NCBI GenBank assembly: GCA_013152825.1
Contig: JAADFP010000033.1
Span: 1-8,203 of the forward strand
DNA from: Caldisericota bacterium
GTDB lineage: Bacteria; CAIJMQ01; JAADFP01
DNA: 8,203 nt
Reading direction: 5' to 3'
Positions 1 through 5,983 of the stretch are shown piece by piece; position 1 is the first letter of the stretch; each line of letters opens with the position of its first letter. A program made the translations under genes and the position numbers. The notes beneath the pieces are model-generated. The model saw only the letters and a program-made list of their open reading frames with translations, was not told the DNA's origin and ran no database searches.

Positions 1-1085
1 CTGGTTTTACCCTTGCCGATTCCCCTGTCTTTAAGACGCGAGAGCGAAGGTAAAACATCTATGGGAGGATATATTCCCTTGCGATGGAGAGAACGAGATA
101 GAATTATCTGTCCCTCGGTTATATAACCGGTAAGGTCCGGGATGGGATGGGTTTTGTCATCTTCCGGCATGGTAAGTATGGGCATCTGGGTTATAGAGCC
201 CTTCTTTCCTTTAATTCTTCCGGCTCTTTCGTAAATACTGGCTAAATCCGTGTACATGTAGCCGGGATAGCCTCTTCTTCCAGGAACTTCTTTTCGGGCC
301 GCAGAGACTTCTCTAAGCGCCTCGCAGTAGTTGGTCATGTCTGTAAGTATCACCAGCACATGCATATCCTTAAGGAAAGCCAGGTATTCCGCGCAGGTGA
401 GAGCCACGCGAGGAGTAGAGATTCTTTCGATAGAGGGATCTTCCGCCAGATTCAGGAATACCACGGTCCTTTCCAGTGCCACCTCTTTCTCAAAACTTTT
501 CAGGAAGAAATCAGCCTCTTCAAAGGTTATACCCATACCGGCAAAAACTACGGCGAATTTCTCTTCCTTCCCCAATACTTTTGCCTGCCTTACTATCTGG
601 GCTGCCACCTGGGGATGGGGTAAACCAGAAGCAGAAAAGATAGGCAGCTTCTGTCCCCTGACCAGGGTATTCAGACCATCAATGGCAGAAATTCCTGTCT
701 GAATAAACTCTGAAGGGTAATCACGAGAATAGGGATTGATAGCATTACCGTTGACATCAAGGATAACCTCGGGAATTATCTCGGGCCCCCCGTCTTTAAC
801 TCTTCCCATACCATCGAATACCCTACCCAGCATATCCAGGCTCATTCCCACTTCTATTCCCTTACCCAGGAATCTTACCCGGGTGCGGTAAATATCTATC
901 CCCGTAGCTCCTTCAAATAGCTGAACCAGCGCCTTATCCTCGTCTATCTCCAGTACTTTGCCCCTTCTCATACTTCCATCAGGCGCTTTTATTTCAATAA
1001 GCTCGTCATATTTAACGCCTTCTACTTCTTCCACCAGAACAAGTGGACCAGATATTTCCCTTACCGTAAGATATTCTTTAAGCAT
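1..1085 (-). CDS. atpB: V/A-type ATP synthase subunit B (C-terminus cut off by the window edge)
   Basis: Non-catalytic B subunit of the A3B3 head of a V/A-type ATPase, which couples ATP hydrolysis or synthesis to H+ or Na+ transport across the membrane. The first 361 codons are present without a stop; the family is usually about 460 residues. The beta-barrel domain is at roughly 1-75. The P-loop position has the degenerate SASGLPHPQ (about 151-159) with no GKT, as expected for a B subunit. TDMTNYCEALRE (about 248-259) and SAARKEVPGRRGYPGYMYTD (from about 261, probable arginine finger R264) follow, and the visible part ends at GIGKGKT. The ATG overlaps the end of atpA by 8 bp (ATGCTTAA), and GAGGTG just upstream is a good Shine-Dalgarno, so the two are translationally coupled. 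Subunit D would be the expected next gene beyond the edge, which is inference. I translated this frame by hand. Confidence 0.97.
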   Translation of the reverse strand, partial: MLKEYLTVREISGPLVLVEEVEGVKYDELIEIKAPDGSMRRGKVLEIDEDKALVQLFEGATGIDIYRTRVRFLGKGIEVGMSLDMLGRVFDGMGRVKDGGPEIIPEVILDVNGNAINPYSRDYPSEFIQTGISAIDGLNTLVRGQKLPIFSASGLPHPQVAAQIVRQAKVLGKEEKFAVVFAGMGITFEEADFFLKSFEKEVALERTVVFLNLAEDPSIERISTPRVALTCAEYLAFLKDMHVLVILTDMTNYCEALREVSAARKEVPGRRGYPGYMYTDLASIYERAGRIKGKKGSITQMPILTMPEDDKTHPIPDLTGYITEGQIILSRSLHRKGIYPPIDVLPSLSRLKDRGIGKGKT

Positions 1086-2835
1086 TGACCACCTCAAATA
1101 CTTTACTTGCTTTTTCCAAGAGATTTTTCATGCTTTCTTCATCCTCGTTTTTTATATACCGCATACGGGAGATTTCTTCTTTTAAGGGAGAAGAAAGCAC
1201 TTCTTCCAGGTTTCCTCCGTTTTCAATATAGGCTTGAGCCCGGTGATGAAATGCCAGGATAATTTTGAGCATATAAACCTGCTTCTTCAGGGTAGAATAG
1301 GTATCCACCGGGTCAAAGGCATTTTGATGCAGGAAATCTTCCCTTAAAGAACGCGCTGTCTCCAGGATAAGCCGCTCCTTGGGGGAAAGGCTCTCTATTC
1401 CCACCAGTCGCACAATTTCCTGCAAGTTAGATTCTTCTTCAAGTATCTTTAGGGATTCCTTTCTCATCTCCAGCCAGTCAGAGGATAGTTCCTGCCGGAG
1501 AAATTCTTCCAGGTTATCCACATATAGCGAATAGCTGGAGAGCCAGTTGATGGCAGGGAAATGTCTCCGGTAGGCAAGCCAGTCCTCTAGGGACCAGAAT
1601 ACTTTCACCACTTTCAGCGTTGCCTGCACCACTGGATCAGAGAGGTCACCACCCGGAGGGGAGACCGCACCAATAATGGATACACTACCTTCTTTCTCCT
1701 CCCTGCCCAGGCAAACTACTCTCCCGGCTCTCTCATAGAACCCGGCCACCCTCTGGGGAAGATAAGCAGGATAACCTTCTTCACCCGGCATCTCCTCTAA
1801 CCTGCCCGAAATCTCCCGCAAAGCCTCTGCCCAGCGAGAAGTGGAATCTGCCATTACGGAAACGTGGTAACCCATATCCCGGAAGTACTCGGCAATGGTG
1901 ATTCCCGTATATACAGAAGCTTCTCGGGCAGAAACAGGCATATTGGAAGTATTGGCAATAAGCACGGTACGATTAATCAAAGGCTCGTTTGTATAGGGAT
2001 CTTCCAGCTCGGGAAATTCCAGGAGCACAGCGGCCATCTCGTTTCCTCTCTCTCCGCATCCAATATAAATTATTATATCTGTATCACTCCATTTTGCTAA
2101 CTGGTGCTGGATAACCGTTTTCCCGGAGCCAAAAGGGCCCGGCACACATGCTGTGCCTCCTTTAGCCAGGGGAAAGAAAGCATCTACCACTCTCTGCCCG
2201 GTAACCAAAAGACTGTAAGGAGCCAATCTCCGCGTGTAAGGCCTGGCACTTCTTACCGGCCATCTCTGCATGAGAGAAAGCTTTCGTTCCTCACCATTTT
2301 CCCCTTTCAATAACACTACGGTCTCCTCCACGGTGAACTCTCCCTCTCTTACTTCCTCTACCCTACCCGATACTCCCGGAGGCACCAGGATAAAATGCTT
2401 GAGATGCTTTGTCTCCTGCACCTCCCCTATTACATCTCCTTCACTTACTTCTTCCCCCTTTTTCACCGTGGGGGTAAATGCCCATTTTTTCTCCCTGTCC
2501 AGGGAGGGAAAACTTAACCCGCGCGTGATAAAATCGCCTACTTTATCTTGCATCACGTCCAATGGACGCTGTATTCCATCAAATATGGACTTCAATAAAC
2601 CCGGTCCCAGTTCCACGCTTAAGGGTTCGCCAGTGGAAACTACCGGCTCGCCCGGACCTATCCCGGCAGTCTCCTCATAAACCTGGATAGAGGCTGTATC
2701 CCCCCTGAGTTCTATAATCTCACCGATAAGGTTCTTTTCCCCTACTCTTACCACATCGTACATTTTTGCTTCCGGGATACCCCTGGCCACTACCAGTGGC
2801 CCTGCCACTCTTATGATTTCACCTTCACCTTTCAT
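1078..2835 (-). CDS. atpA: V/A-type ATP synthase catalytic subunit A
   Basis: Catalytic A subunit of a V/A-type ATPase, where ATP is hydrolysed or made at the A/B interfaces. At 585 residues it has normal family length and is complete. The N-terminal barrel (about 1-70) is followed by the bulge domain typical of A subunits (about 110-190). Next come the P-loop GPFGSGKT (233-240), GCGERGNEM with the probable catalytic glutamate E262, the Walker B region VSVMADSTSRWAEALREISG (325-344), SPPGGDLSDP (392-401) and a helical C-terminal domain. The start is secure: GGAG lies 6 nt upstream, and ATGA overlaps the recR stop by 4 bp. It also overlaps atpB by 8 bp. In most bacterial V-type operons atpA follows subunit F after I, K, E and C; here recR is directly upstream, so those subunits must be encoded elsewhere or beyond atpB. 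Whether the enzyme pumps H+ or Na+ cannot be judged without the K subunit. Confidence 0.98.
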   Translation of the reverse strand: MKGEGEIIRVAGPLVVARGIPEAKMYDVVRVGEKNLIGEIIELRGDTASIQVYEETAGIGPGEPVVSTGEPLSVELGPGLLKSIFDGIQRPLDVMQDKVGDFITRGLSFPSLDREKKWAFTPTVKKGEEVSEGDVIGEVQETKHLKHFILVPPGVSGRVEEVREGEFTVEETVVLLKGENGEERKLSLMQRWPVRSARPYTRRLAPYSLLVTGQRVVDAFFPLAKGGTACVPGPFGSGKTVIQHQLAKWSDTDIIIYIGCGERGNEMAAVLLEFPELEDPYTNEPLINRTVLIANTSNMPVSAREASVYTGITIAEYFRDMGYHVSVMADSTSRWAEALREISGRLEEMPGEEGYPAYLPQRVAGFYERAGRVVCLGREEKEGSVSIIGAVSPPGGDLSDPVVQATLKVVKVFWSLEDWLAYRRHFPAINWLSSYSLYVDNLEEFLRQELSSDWLEMRKESLKILEEESNLQEIVRLVGIESLSPKERLILETARSLREDFLHQNAFDPVDTYSTLKKQVYMLKIILAFHHRAQAYIENGGNLEEVLSSPLKEEISRMRYIKNEDEESMKNLLEKASKVFEVVNA

Positions 2836-3407
2836 ATCTCACTCCGATTTTTTAAAGCCTCCAGAAGAGTAGCTTCATCGACATATTCTATCCTTGCTCC
2901 CACCGGTAACCCCCTGGCTAAACGGGTAACCTTCACCGGCACTTTCTGCAGAAGTTTCTTAATATAGAGAGCAGTGAAATCTTCATTCACCGCGATAATA
3001 ACTTCTTTTACTTCTCCCTGAGAAAGCCTGGTAAAAAGCCTGGAAAAGGGAAGGGCAGAAGGATCCTTACCTTCCCAGGGAGAGATTTTCCCTCCCAGAA
3101 CATAGAAGAGTCCTTTGTAAACACCGGTTCTTTCTATAGCTTCCAGTTGTGCGGGCTCTTCCACAATACAAAGCAGAGTTCTGTTCCTTCTCCCATTTCC
3201 ACATATGTCGCAGACTTCCTTCTCGGTAAGATAATTACAGGAGGGACATAGATGCACTTTCTCTTTTACCTCTTTTATAAGCCCGGCCAGCTTTCCTGCT
3301 TCTTCGTTATCCAGCAAATGAAACGCTATTCTCTCCCCGCTTCGCGGGCCCAGGCCAGGAAGACGGGAAAGAAGCTGGATAAGTTCCTGAAAACTTTGTG
3401 GATACAT
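2832..3407 (-). CDS. recR: Recombination mediator protein RecR
   Basis: RecR works with RecO (and RecF) to load RecA onto SSB-coated single-stranded DNA during gap repair. It is 191 residues, slightly short for a family of about 198-200. The helix-hairpin-helix is at about 10-30 (LPGLGPRSGERIAFHLL). The zinc finger uses C54, C57, C66 and C69. The Toprim domain starts at about 77 (LLCIVEEPAQLEAIERTGVYKGLFYVLGG), and the C-terminal part carries RLARGLPVGARIEYVDEATL. One oddity is that the usual Toprim loop, NPTVEGEATA in most RecR proteins, reads NEDFTALYI here (from N141). It is about four residues shorter and loses the VEGE glutamates. The MYPQSFQELI start matches the family N-terminus but has no Shine-Dalgarno; a heptamer repeat array ends 3 bp before the ATG. 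The stop overlaps the atpA start by 4 bp. Confidence 0.97.
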   Translation of the reverse strand: MYPQSFQELIQLLSRLPGLGPRSGERIAFHLLDNEEAGKLAGLIKEVKEKVHLCPSCNYLTEKEVCDICGNGRRNRTLLCIVEEPAQLEAIERTGVYKGLFYVLGGKISPWEGKDPSALPFSRLFTRLSQGEVKEVIIAVNEDFTALYIKKLLQKVPVKVTRLARGLPVGARIEYVDEATLLEALKNRSEI

Positions 3408-3410
3408 TAC

Positions 3411-3445
3411 TTAGAAATTCTAAACTCTAAACTACAAACCCTAAA
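3411..3445 (-). repeat. Heptamer-period array filling the ybaB-recR gap
   Basis: Read on the minus strand, the gap is exactly five 7-bp units: TTTAGGG, TTTGTAG, TTTAGAG, TTTAGAA, TTTCTAA. They are followed by GTA and the recR ATG. Only four bases (GTGT) separate the first unit from the ybaB stop, so the array is essentially the whole 42-bp gap. Every unit begins with TTT. It resembles the array upstream of queH (7759-7825). It may be an intergenic short tandem repeat or a translation-related leader; the sequence does not decide between them. Confidence 0.7.
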
Positions 3446-3449
3446 ACAC

Positions 3450-3764
3450 TCAAAACATTCCCGGGATAGGCAAACCACCGGTTATCTTTGCAAGTTCTTC
3501 TGTAAGCATCTCGCGGGATCTTCTCACAGCCTCGTTCACCGCAGCAATGATAAGACTTTCCAGCATTTCTATGTCGTCCGGATTAACTACTTCCTTCTCT
3601 ATCTTTAAAGAAACTATTTCCTGGTTGCCGTTTACCACCACCTGCACCATCCCTCCGCCTGCAGTAGCTTCTACTTCCCGCTTGGACAATTCTTCCTGTA
3701 TGCGAGAGATTTCCTCCTGGATTTTGTGAGCCTCTTTTAGTAATTTACCTATGTTTTTAACCAT
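3450..3764 (-). CDS. ybaB: YbaB/EbfC family nucleoid-associated protein
   Basis: Small dimeric DNA-binding protein of the YbaB/EbfC family, found bound to the nucleoid in bacteria and almost always encoded between dnaX and recR. It is 104 residues, the usual length. A long charged N-terminal helix (about 5-32) is followed by the family core from about 35 (EATAGGGMVQVVVNGNQEIVSLKI). A helical C-terminal segment contains LIIAAVNEAVRRSREMLTEE, and the protein ends in a Gly/Pro/Met-rich tail (GGLPIPGMF). The ATG overlaps the dnaX stop by 8 bp (ATGGTTAA), and GGAAGG upstream is a reasonable Shine-Dalgarno within the dnaX reading frame. Its exact cellular role is unsettled; the neighbours suggest a link to replication or repair. 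Confidence 0.96.
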   Translation of the reverse strand: MVKNIGKLLKEAHKIQEEISRIQEELSKREVEATAGGGMVQVVVNGNQEIVSLKIEKEVVNPDDIEMLESLIIAAVNEAVRRSREMLTEELAKITGGLPIPGMF

Positions 3765-5286
3765 TGTTTTCCTTCCTCACTACTTTTGCATTAAACAGCC
3801 CCATTGCTTTCTCTACAATTTTATCATACTTTTCTTTTTTTTCTTTCTTCGGCTTCTCTTCCCGGAAAATAAACTCGGGCTCCTTACCCAATTTACTCTT
3901 TATCCAGTCACTTAGTTTATCTTTCTGGGGAATGGTATTGAAATATGCAGCATTGCAGGGCAAGGCAATTACTATCTTATCTTCCTTCATCTCCTTGACC
4001 TTGCTTCCCTTTAATATGGCATACAAAAGATTCCCCAATTTTTTCACCTCTTTTACCACCTGTTCCCAGGAATCTTTCCCAGGAGAAGACGATTCAGCCT
4101 GAGGAGCTCTTTCCTCTGCTTTTTCTGTTTTTACCTTCGCCCCCTTCACTGTACCTTGCGGCGTGGAAAGAGGAACTGTGGACTTCGACTCACCGGGCTC
4201 TACCCTACCCCTTCCCGCTTCTTTCCGGGAGAACTTCACCAACCCAGCTTCCAGGGTAAGCAAGGGGGTATCAGATCTTCTAACTCTTTCTCTCAACTCT
4301 ACCAGATTCTCCATTAACTCTATCAACCTTTCTTCCTGTATATTTCTTATCTCCTGGCAAAGTTCTCCCTGCCGGATTTCGCTGTCTCCTATGCCAATCT
4401 TCAAAAACAGCACATCCTTCAGGAATTCTCCGCAATCATCCAGGAATCCCTCCAGTGGTTTTCCTTCCTGGGATAACTCCTCTACCTTGCCCCAGCACTT
4501 TCCAATTTCCCCTTTTTCCAGAGAGAGAATAAATTCTGAGAGATGCTCCCTCCCCACTTTACCCATCAGGTAATCAACATCCTTTTCTTTTATCTCTCCC
4601 TCCACATAAGAAACCAGCTGGTCCAGGATGCTTTCTGCATCCCTCAAGCTTCCATCAGAGATACGGGCAATTCTCAAGAAAGCGCCTTCTGCAATCTCAA
4701 TATTTTCCTTATGCGAAACCTCTTTTAATTTCTCAACCAAAACCTTAAGAGGAATTTTGTGAAAATCGAATCTCTGGCAACGAGAAAGGATAGTTAGGGG
4801 TACCTTGTGAGGAGAAGTGGTAGCAAAGATAAACCGCACATGCTCAGGTGGCTCTTCCAGAGTTTTAAGAAGAGCATTGAAAGCTTCATTGGTCAGCATG
4901 TGCACCTCATCAATGATATATACCTTGTAAAGGGAAGAAGTGGGAGAAAACTTCACATTTTCTCTCAATGCCCTTACTTCTTCTACTCCCCGATGCGAAG
5001 CCCCGTCAATCTCCAGGACATCCATGCTTCTTCCCTCGGTTATACTTTTGCAGTTACTGCATTCGTTGCAAGGCTCAGGAGCAGGCCCCTTTTCACAATT
5101 TAAAGCTTTTGCCAGAATCCTGGCCGTAGTAGTTTTACCCACACCGCGCGGGCCGGAAAAGAGATACGCATGCCCCACTCGCCCCCGCTTGATAGCATTC
5201 TGGAGAGTAAGAATCACATGTTCCTGTCCTACTACTTCCCGGAAAAACTGGGGTCTCCACTTACGGGAAAGAACCTGGTAACTCAA
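3757..5286 (-). CDS. dnaX: DNA polymerase III subunit gamma/tau
   Basis: ATPase of the clamp loader that opens the beta clamp and places it on primed DNA. Length is 509 residues. Visible features are SYQVLSRKWRP at the N-terminus, P-loop GPRGVGKT (45-52), zinc-binding C64, C73, C76 and C79, Walker B IIDEVH (124-129), sensor 1 around FIFATTSPHKVP (152-163) and the SRC arginine finger (168-170). The clamp-loader collar domain runs to about 350. A low-complexity linker (about 354-404) and a tau-like C-terminal domain (about 405-475) follow, ending in a Lys/Glu-rich tail. The start is TTG, not ATG; it is supported by GGGAGG six bases upstream and by the family N-terminus MSYQVL. A run of eight A residues near codons 482-484 (3835-3842) could allow slippage, but this is much later than the classical tau/gamma switch. 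It lies 108 bp after the SRP RNA, as in Bacillus. Confidence 0.98.
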   Translation of the reverse strand: MSYQVLSRKWRPQFFREVVGQEHVILTLQNAIKRGRVGHAYLFSGPRGVGKTTTARILAKALNCEKGPAPEPCNECSNCKSITEGRSMDVLEIDGASHRGVEEVRALRENVKFSPTSSLYKVYIIDEVHMLTNEAFNALLKTLEEPPEHVRFIFATTSPHKVPLTILSRCQRFDFHKIPLKVLVEKLKEVSHKENIEIAEGAFLRIARISDGSLRDAESILDQLVSYVEGEIKEKDVDYLMGKVGREHLSEFILSLEKGEIGKCWGKVEELSQEGKPLEGFLDDCGEFLKDVLFLKIGIGDSEIRQGELCQEIRNIQEERLIELMENLVELRERVRRSDTPLLTLEAGLVKFSRKEAGRGRVEPGESKSTVPLSTPQGTVKGAKVKTEKAEERAPQAESSSPGKDSWEQVVKEVKKLGNLLYAILKGSKVKEMKEDKIVIALPCNAAYFNTIPQKDKLSDWIKSKLGKEPEFIFREEKPKKEKKEKYDKIVEKAMGLFNAKVVRKENNG

Positions 5287-5292
5287 GTCAAA

Positions 5293-5298
5293 CCTCCC
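5293..5298 (-). promoter_or_regulatory. Shine-Dalgarno that fixes the TTG start of dnaX
   Basis: GGGAGG on the minus strand is followed by a 6-nt spacer and TTG. It is one of the strongest ribosome binding sites in the window, and it sits exactly where the DnaX family N-terminus begins. No in-frame ATG competes nearby. Confidence 0.8.
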
Positions 5299-5312
5299 GG
5301 CAAGGCAGGCTA

Positions 5313-5341
5313 ATTATAAACTTCTTATCTACAAGTAATAA
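5313..5341 (-). promoter_or_regulatory. Possible sigma-70-type promoter of dnaX
   Basis: A perfect -10 box TATAAT (5318 to 5313) lies 26 bp before the dnaX TTG. A weak -35 match TTATTA (5341 to 5336) is separated from it by 17 bp. Transcription from here would give a leader of roughly 20 nt that still contains the Shine-Dalgarno. The surrounding A/T-rich DNA makes chance -10 matches likely, and the unit could also be read through from the tRNA and SRP RNA upstream. Confidence 0.4.
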
Positions 5342-5394
5342 AGTGAAAGATAATTATGCCACCTGCCATCAATCACCTGATTGTTAAATATAGT

Positions 5395-5662
5395 GGCCGT
5401 GCACCCCTCCTTTGACCTCTCCTCCCAGGGGTATCCGGGCAGGTAACTCCAGCCAGATGTCCCTGCGGCACCTGGAAAAGTTACTTACCGCTGCTCCCTT
5501 CCGGGCCTGGCGGGGTTCATAACCCTCCAGTGCACAGGATCCAGCCTTCTCTGTCCCTTACTCGGACCCTTCCTGAAAAGAGATAGCCGCGGGAAGGGAA
5601 TTCCACCCTGCTAGAGCGGATTGCAGGTACAGGGCACCGCTACCTCCCCGTGTAGCACGGCC
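5395..5662 (-). ncRNA. ffs: Signal recognition particle RNA, long bacterial form with Alu domain
   Basis: This 268-nt RNA is the scaffold of the signal recognition particle, which binds Ffh and targets ribosomes making membrane or secreted proteins. The ends pair perfectly: 5' GGCCGTGC (5662-5655) with 3' GCACGGCC (5402-5395). Near the 5' end is the conserved Alu-domain stretch containing GGGGAGGTAGCGGTGCCCTG and CCTGCAATCCGCT. The S domain carries the helix 8 signature AGGCCCGGAAGGGAGCAGC (5508-5490) with the GGAA tetraloop at 5502-5499, followed later by GTGCCGCAGGG. The length and Alu domain make it the Bacillus/Thermotoga-type form, not the about 110-nt 4.5S form of E. coli. It lies 48 bp after tRNA-Ser with no obvious promoter between, so joint transcription and processing is likely. 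No T-run terminator follows the 3' end. Confidence 0.97.
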
Positions 5663-5710
5663 AAAATATCTCGAATAACATCTTTAGCCTGCTAACTGCC
5701 ACTATCTCGG

Positions 5711-5800
5711 CGGAGAGGGTGGGATTCGAACCCACGGTCCGACATTAAATCGGACAACGCCTTAGCAGGGCGCCGCCTTAATCCGCTCGGCCACCTCTCC
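5711..5800 (-). tRNA. tRNA-Ser (anticodon GCT, reads AGC/AGT)
   Basis: This 90-nt class II tRNA folds completely. Acceptor GGAGAGG pairs with CCTCTCC, leaving discriminator G. The D arm contains GGCCGAGCGG. The anticodon arm is GCGCC, loop CTGCTAA, GGCGT, giving anticodon GCT. The long variable arm GTCCGA/TCGGAC is the hallmark of serine tRNA, and the T arm is GTGGG, TTCGAAT, CCCAC. CCA is not encoded (CCG follows the discriminator), so the end must be added by the CCA enzyme. The order tRNA-Ser, SRP RNA, dnaX matches that in Bacillus. Confidence 0.98.
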
Positions 5801-5832
5801 AGGTTATATCCCAGATAATTTAGCGCAGTGAT

Positions 5833-5861
5833 ATTTTACCTCATTCTCAAGTTTCCAACAA
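5833..5861 (-). promoter_or_regulatory. Possible promoter of the tRNA-Ser/SRP RNA unit
   Basis: A -35-like TTGTTG (5861 to 5856) is followed by a 17-bp spacer and a -10 TAAAAT (5838 to 5833). It would start transcription roughly 25-30 nt before the mature tRNA end at 5800. The -10 matches five of six consensus bases and the -35 only three of six. It lies in the 183-bp gap after the propeller gene, where no terminator with a T-run was seen. Confidence 0.35.
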
Positions 5862-5983
5862 CTTCTAAAGCAAACTTTTTAGTATGGTGCCACAGACTGG
5901 AATCCCCCCCCTACTCCTTCTCTGCCAGAGAAATTTCTTTATTATGGGAAGTAGTGTTTAAATATAAAGAGACATTCCAGGCA

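Noticed and set aside
331..702. Plus-strand open frames opposite atpB, atpA, dnaX and queH (for example 331-702, 2270-2680, 4163-4573, 7254-7601)
   Set aside because: They lie antisense to well-supported conserved genes, are Ser/Pro-rich as expected of shadow frames, and show no family motif.
5370..5383. Hairpin CAATCACCTGATTG as terminator of the SRP RNA
   Set aside because: The stem is only 5-6 bp with a tiny loop, and no T-run follows it on the minus strand.
5904..5911. Run of eight C residues as a phase-variation tract
   Set aside because: It lies outside any supported gene and is not placed between promoter boxes; it may also be prone to sequencing error.
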